64,000 nt of DNA from Phocoena phocoena (lineage: Eukaryota > Chordata > Mammalia > Artiodactyla > Phocoenidae), in NCBI RefSeq assembly GCF_963924675.1, contig NC_089220.1, positions 83,703,168-83,767,167 on the forward strand, written 5' to 3'. The translations under genes and the position numbers were made by a program. Each line of letters begins with the position of its first letter. The first letter of the stretch is position 1. Below the pieces are notes generated by a model. It saw only the letters and a program-made list of their open reading frames with translations. It searched no databases and was not told the DNA's origin. Shown here piece after piece: positions 59,072 through 64,000 of this stretch.

Positions 59072-62000
59072 GTATGCCTTCCTGGAGGTGGGGTACACCA
59101 GGGAGTCTCTGAGAAGCAGTGTCCCAGGAGGGTGGGGTGCACTGGCGTCTGTCTACCGTGTGGGAGAGTCGGGGGTTTTGAGAAGGGAGGATTCCTCTAG
59201 TTTTGTGCCCCCAGCCTAGGAGATTCCCAGGAAAGAGACCCGTGTTTAGCTCTTAGCAGCCCTGCTCCGTACCCACTGTCTATGGAGGTTTCTCGGCATG
59301 GCAGTTAGGTAGCTTTGTGGTGGTGAAGTGGGCAGGGTGTGTCTCTCCTCCCTCTCCACTGGGATGCCCATTCTTAGACTCTGAGTAGCAAGTTAGATGC
59401 TGAAATTAGCACTTTTGCCAAGTTGTTCCCATGTCCTTCTGCCTTCCTCGAGGAAAACTAGAATTCCTTACTTCCCAGGAACCCAGACCATCTGCATGCC
59501 AACCGAGTTCAGCATTCACGGGAGGGGTGGTGGGTACTAGGCCCCGTAGGTGGTACCAGCTGCAATAGGACAGCTTCGTCCTGGCCATACAGGCCTTGAA
59601 AGAGAAGTAATGCTCAGACTTAGAATCACCTTGCTAGGTACAGACCGGGTGGGCGCACTCTGAGAACAGACAGGCTGCCGTCAGGGCCTGGACTTTGGTG
59701 TCTACCTTCTTGGCAAGATCCAGACACCTGAGAGTCTCGTGCCGTAGTTGATGAGACACCCCTAAGTGATCTCTCTTTCCCCAGACTCAAGGAGTGTCCT
59801 CACATGCCTCTCCAGGCTCCCTTCCTGGCTCCTGGGTGGAAGTGAGGTGACCAGAGCCATGCTAGCCAGCAGGTCTGCCCTGCTGCTGGTGAAGTGAGGG
59901 GCCAGGCCTTCTCAGGGCTCTCCCCTCCCCTGCACAGCCCTTCTTGAAGGGGTCCATAAAACAACTTTATAGACCGGTTGACTCTGGCCAGACTGGTTGT
60001 TTCAGGTTCTCCCATGAGTTGGAGCTCTAAGAAATGAGAACAAGCTTCTTTTTAGGCTCTTCTTTTTCTTCCGTACCACTCTCTAAGTTTAGTCACTTAA
60101 ACTGTGGGACCCAAGACCCCTAGCCCCTTGCCCTGGGACACCAGTAAGCACCATGTGCCAGGCGCTTGTTCTTAGTGCTTTATATATGGGAGGCCATATG
60201 GCATGTTAATTGAGCACAGATTCTGGAGCCAGACTGAAATGTTCTCCCCACTTCTTCAGCCATGCGACTGTGGGACAAACCAATAACCACCCTGTGTCTC
60301 AGTTTCCTTAATTGTAAAATGGGGGTAAATGGTACCTACCTCATAGGGTTGTTGTAAGGATGTGAAGAATTAATACTTTGATAGGAAAACACCTAGGACA
60401 CACTATATGATACTCACAACTACTACTTCTGTTGCAAGGCACGGAAAGGTAAAGTGACTTGCCTGAAGTCACACAGCTGGTAAGTGGCAGATCTGGGACT
60501 CATATCCTGGTCTCACTCCAGATCCCCTGCTCCTAAGTACGGTGGAAACCTTAGAGAAGGAAGATTAAGTCAGAGCTTAGAGATGCCATTCCCATTACTT
60601 TCTCTTCTCTCAGGCTAGAAGAGGAGATGGAGATGTCTGTGGGCCAGTCTCCAAGGTCAAGAAAAACCCTTGGCCAGTCACTGATCATCTCCCTTAACAG
60701 CCTCTGACCCCACCTGCCACCTCAGTGGCCTTTGGGTTCACACTTAGAATTAAAAGAAGCAGGCTCTGAAAGCAGAGGGGCCGGGGGGTTCCCTGCTTAT
60801 CCTTAACCTGCCCTGACCTCCCTCTCTCCTTTTCCCAGAAGGCTGCAGGTCCCTGGGCCAGCTGGAATTTCCTCTCCCGGAAGCCGGCCACCCTGCCTCA
60901 CCTGCCCACCCCCTCTTGGGATGCCCTGTGCCCAGCGTGCCACCTGCAGCAGAGCCTGTCCCCCATCTTCAGACACCCACCTCGGAGCCCCAGACGGTAG
61001 CTCGCGCGTGCCCTCAGAGCGCCAAGCCTCCTAGTGGCTCCAAGTCAGGTCTGCGCACAGGCTCTAGCTGTAGGCACACTGCGCGGAGCAAGGCTGCCCG
61101 CAGGCCCAGCCACCCCAAGCAGCCTCGTGTCCAGCGCCCACGCCCCCGCCGCCGCCGCCGCCGCCGCACTAACGGCTGGGTGCCCGTTGGGGCTGCCTGT
61201 GAGAAAGCCGTCTATGTCTTGGTGAGTGCCAGCTCTCAGCTGATGGGGAGAAGGGAGGGTGGCGGTTAGGGACATAGGACCTGCAGTGAGTTGGGTCCCA
61301 GGAACCCCTGGCTCTGGCCACTCTGAGAAGTGACAAGGGGTTCAAGCTCAGTTGTACCCCAGGAGCTGATCACACTGGCCCGGCCTGCTCCCCCAACTCG
61401 TACTGATCCTGTGCCCTGTGCCTTGGGGAGTCACGGAATGCACAGTCAATCACAGCTGGTGGCTGCCATCTCTGTCACCGACTCTTAGGGAAGCCTCCTG
61501 AAGTGTCTTCACCTCTCATCCCGGATTATAAAGTGGAGGACTTCCCTGGAGGCTTTTTGGACAAGTATGTATAGGGGAAATTGGGATAGGCAGAGAAAAT
61601 TGGTGATACAGGAACATCTGGGATGATGAAAAGAATGTAGACTGAAATGTATCTAGCACGTCTTAGGTGCCAGAACCGAACTAAGCACTTTACATGCATT
61701 ATCCGCTTTCATCATCACCACTGCCTCGTGAGGTACGCACACACCCCGTGGTCCTAGAACTACCCTCATTTCACAGACGAGGAAACAGGCTTAGCAGTAG
61801 ATTAAGTCATTTGCCTGTGATAAGGCTTTGCTGCTTATACCATTGTGGTTTAAGAGTCAAACCCAGACTGCCCATTAGGAATCTTGAGGACCTACCCGGT
61901 GCTGGGGGCTTGGAGCACGAGAGCCGGCTGTCGTGGGTGTGGTGGTCAGAGTGCAGGCCCAGAAGTTTCGAGCCACTTTCTTACCCCTGTTCCCATTTCT

Positions 62001-63691
62001 CTTCCTTTCTCCAACGGTGAGGATTCCCTTTCCTGCCCCTGAAAGCCAGGCTCAGGGAGGAGGGGCCAGAGTGCAAACCACTTTGGCAGTCTCCCATCCT
62101 CAACGGTTTGACTGCCCTGAGGAGAGCACAGAGAGGATGTCACTCCCTCCGCATGCTGAGTGCGGCCCCACAAGCCTTGTTTGTGTCATTGGTTTGTTGC
62201 TCAGGATGAACCAGAACCAGCCATCCGAAAGAGCTACCAGGCGGTGGAGCGGCATGGAGAGACGATCCGAGTCCGGGACACTGTCCTGCTCAAGTCAGGC
62301 CCTCGAAAGACGTCCACACCTTATGTGGCCAAGATCTCTGCCCTCTGGGAGAACCCGGAATCAGGTACCCCTTGTCTAGAGTTCGACCTGGCACTAGTGT
62401 CCTGCGTCCTTGGCAGAGTCTGCCTTCCACTAAGCCAGCGTCTGTCTGGTGCTCAGGGCTGCAGACGGCCTTGTGCTTGGGTTGGATCAGCTCATTAACC
62501 TTTCCAGCCATCGGGGCCTGAGCACCTGTCACCCTGCCTCACCTGTCAGTGCCTTTTCCTCCTCCTTCCTCCATGCCTAACAGCATTCTAGGCCACTGAA
62601 TTGCCAGACTTGGCCCAAGGCAGGGGATAGGGGTGGCCGGAGCCTGCAGAATTGGCCTAGGCTTTGAAGTTGGATGAGCCTCCAGGGCAGGTGGCCAGCC
62701 CGCCTGCCTATCTAAATAACTCTGGAGCTGCCAGCTCAAGCCCTGATTGCTTCTCTTTCCCCCCTAGGAGAGCTGATGATGAGCCTCTTGTGGTATTACA
62801 GACCAGAGCACTTACAGGGAGGCCGCAGTCCCAGCATGCACGAGGTGAGCTGCCTGGCGGGGGAGAGGCTGGGGCACTGAGAACGTGGTATGGGGGCGGG
62901 GGCAGCCTGGGCATTCAAGTCCCTGGACTCATTACCTTGGACACCAGAGAACCTGGGGAAAGGCCTGAGTTTTAGCCTCTTTTCCCAACACTGCCCCAAT
63001 TCATGTTTTGAAGGGAATAGTAACCTTTGTCTTGAAAGGTGGGGCAGAAAGGGAGCCCCCAAGAGCAGGGGTGCCAGAATGGGCGCAAGTAGTTGTGTCT
63101 TCCTGGCGACAGGAAAGGGGAGGTGGAGCTGCACACCTTTACTGTCTGCAGCAGGAGAGGGAGGGGAGAAAAGACTCTACTGACACCCCTTGCTATCTAC
63201 CAAGCTGTGTGTGGGTTGCTTCACCCCCGATCTTGGCTCCCTTTTACTTTTTTTCCCCTCTCTGGGACTTTTCATCTAAATGGGAGAATGCACACCAATT
63301 CCCCTCTCCTCCCCTGGGCTGGGGTGGGGGTCGGGAGACTGATGTCAGTCAGAGGCTGGAGCGGGTACTTGGCTGCTCCTGAGTAGGACAGGACCTGGGA
63401 GGAATGCCTTGGGCTGCTTGATGAGGAGCAGTTAGGCTGAAATTCCAGGGAAGCTCCCTAGTTTCCTGGGCACTAGCTGGAGTTGTCTATCTCAGGTCAG
63501 GAGTACCAGCAGAGTGGTTAATGTCTGCCTTGCTCCTGGAGCTAGGTGCTTCCCACCCTGGTAGCCAACCTCCTCCTCCCTCCCCTTGAGCCTTTGCAGA
63601 ATGAAGTCTTTGCATCGAGACATCAGGACCAGAATAGTGTGGCCTGCATTGAAGAGAAGTGCTACGTGCTGACCTTTGCTGAGTACTGCAG
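57646..63691 (+). CDS. BAHD1: BAH domain-containing protein 1, residues 1-712 (3' end beyond window)
   Basis: Five coding exons: 57646-59071 (with 5' UTR from 57632), 60839-61221, 62205-62364, 62768-62844, 63600-63691. They join in frame into 712 codons plus two bases, of about 780 in human. BAHD1 is a vertebrate nuclear factor that promotes heterochromatin and gene silencing; from published work it works with HP1, histone deacetylases and MIER proteins, and its BAH domain recognises H3K27me3. Visible features are basic nuclear-localisation-like stretches ([10 protein letters not shown]), a long proline-rich disordered middle, two copies of an RLASLNAxA motif (residues 118 onward and 202 onward), a seven-Arg run (579-585), and the start of the BAH domain from about residue 624 ([12 protein letters not shown], then [12 protein letters not shown]). 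The ATG at 57646 starts [12 protein letters not shown] as in known orthologues. No disruption is seen; the window ends before the last exon(s). Confidence 0.96.
59072..60838 (+). other. BAHD1 intron 2
   Basis: Mostly unique. From 60142 to 60540 an antisense MIR is split by a sense MIR. No hidden exon recognised. Confidence 0.6.
60142..60540. repeat. MIR inserted inside another MIR
   Basis: The outer antisense MIR is at about 60142-60186 (gtaagcaccatgtgccaggc) and 60428-60540 (acttgcctgaagtcacacag). An inner sense MIR lies at about 60190-60425 (gagcacagattctggagcca, gtgtctcagtttccttaatt). Edges approximate. Confidence 0.7.
60839..61221 (+). CDS. BAHD1: BAHD1 exon 3
   Basis: Residues 476-603: [20 protein letters not shown], then a Ser/Arg/Lys-rich part with seven successive CGC-coded Arg (61147-61167), then [18 protein letters not shown]. 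Acceptor ttttcccag, donor gtgagt. Confidence 0.95.
61222..62204 (+). other. BAHD1 intron 3
   Basis: Contains an antisense MIR-type element at about 61650-61870 (actaagcactttacatgcat, cagacgaggaaacaggctta). Nothing else recognised. Confidence 0.6.
61650..61870 (-). repeat. MIR-type SINE, antisense
   Basis: cgtcttaggtgccagaaccg, tttacatgcattatccgctt, catttcacagacgaggaaac: reversed MIR. Confidence 0.75.
62205..62364 (+). CDS. BAHD1: BAHD1 exon 4 (BAH domain start)
   Basis: Residues 604-656 plus one base: [44 protein letters not shown]. The BAH fold begins here. Acceptor gttgctcag, donor gtaccc. Confidence 0.95.
62365..62767 (+). other. BAHD1 intron 4
   Basis: No element recognised. Confidence 0.5.
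62768..62844 (+). CDS. BAHD1: BAHD1 exon 5
   Basis: Residues 657-682: [20 protein letters not shown], then SPSMHE. It contains the LLWYYRPE core typical of BAH domains. Acceptor cccctag, donor gtgagc. Confidence 0.95.
62845..63599 (+). other. BAHD1 intron 5
   Basis: No element recognised; pyrimidine-rich near 63245-63320. Confidence 0.5.
63600..63691 (+). CDS. BAHD1: BAHD1 exon 6
   Basis: Residues 683-712 plus two bases: [20 protein letters not shown], then [10 protein letters not shown]. Continues the BAH domain (ELFAS/NEVFAS and C-V-L motifs). Acceptor cctttgcag, donor gtgggt; the next exon is outside the window. Confidence 0.95.
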
Positions 63692-64000
63692 GTGGGTGGT
63701 GCCCTGTACCTCTGGCTAGCCTCTCCCCTCAGACTTCCCAGGGCTATTTGGGCGCTGCCTGTGATCCCCAAGGGGATCTGACTCACTGGGCCTGACCTCC
63801 TAGAACTTTCTTCCCACAGTCTGCTTCCATCATGTAATTTTTATGGAAAAAAAGAAAAATGGTTCCCCCTCTGAGGCAGAGTGATTGGGGCAGAGTTGCA
63901 GAGTCGGGGATAGTTACAGTACTGCTCTCAGAAAAAATCAAGGAGAATTGACAGGTGATTGGGAGGGAGGCCCTGGTAGGTGTGGTTCCCCAGTGACAGA
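63692..64000 (+). other. Start of BAHD1 intron 6
   Basis: Intronic sequence to the window end; no further exon seen. Confidence 0.6.

Overview
This is a vertebrate nuclear locus, almost certainly from a cetacean. It carries spliced genes with GT-AG introns, MIR, L2 and L1 debris, CpG-island promoters, and at least fifteen tRNA-derived SINEs of the CHR/cetartiodactyl type. Many of these SINEs still have clear target-site duplications and A-tails. Long and short CHR forms at near-consensus sequence fit whales and dolphins best; hippopotamus is the main alternative.

Three genes lie head to tail on the + strand, in the order known from human 15q15.1 (KNSTRN - IVD - BAHD1). (1) Bases 588-4585 hold the last five coding exons and 3' UTR of KNSTRN (kinastrin/SKAP), a spindle and kinetochore protein; only the C-terminal 159 residues are here. 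(2) Bases 12053-25285 hold the complete IVD gene: 12 coding exons giving a 426-residue isovaleryl-CoA dehydrogenase precursor, with a CpG promoter upstream and a 3' UTR of about 1.6 kb. (3) From about 43.0 kb to the window end is BAHD1: a very large CpG-island promoter, a non-coding first exon, a 14-kb first intron, then coding exons 2-6 (first 712 residues of a protein of roughly 780). The window ends inside the BAH domain coding region.

The 4.6-11.7 kb gap is mostly transposon debris: SINEs, MIR, a truncated ERV1-type provirus with gag remnants, and a solo LTR about 0.6 kb upstream of the IVD CpG promoter. The 25.3-42.6 kb gap has no recognisable protein gene, but holds two orphan CpG-dense islands (about 25.8-26.2 and 38.1-38.75 kb), an isolated exon-like module at 29326-29378, a TATA-like motif at 39.5 kb, and L2, L1, MIR and SINE copies.

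The three genes do not form a pathway. KNSTRN acts in mitosis, IVD in mitochondrial leucine breakdown and BAHD1 in heterochromatin silencing; their adjacency is conserved synteny. I found no new biological system. The items most worth checking are the orphan exon, the regularly spaced CCAAT arrays in both promoters, the T-box-like and RFX-like palindromes in BAHD1 intron 1, a Pro-to-Thr change in the IVD signature motif, and repeated transposon insertion into the same target sites. All coordinates come from reading by eye; splice sites were checked by reading-frame arithmetic, while repeat edges are approximate.
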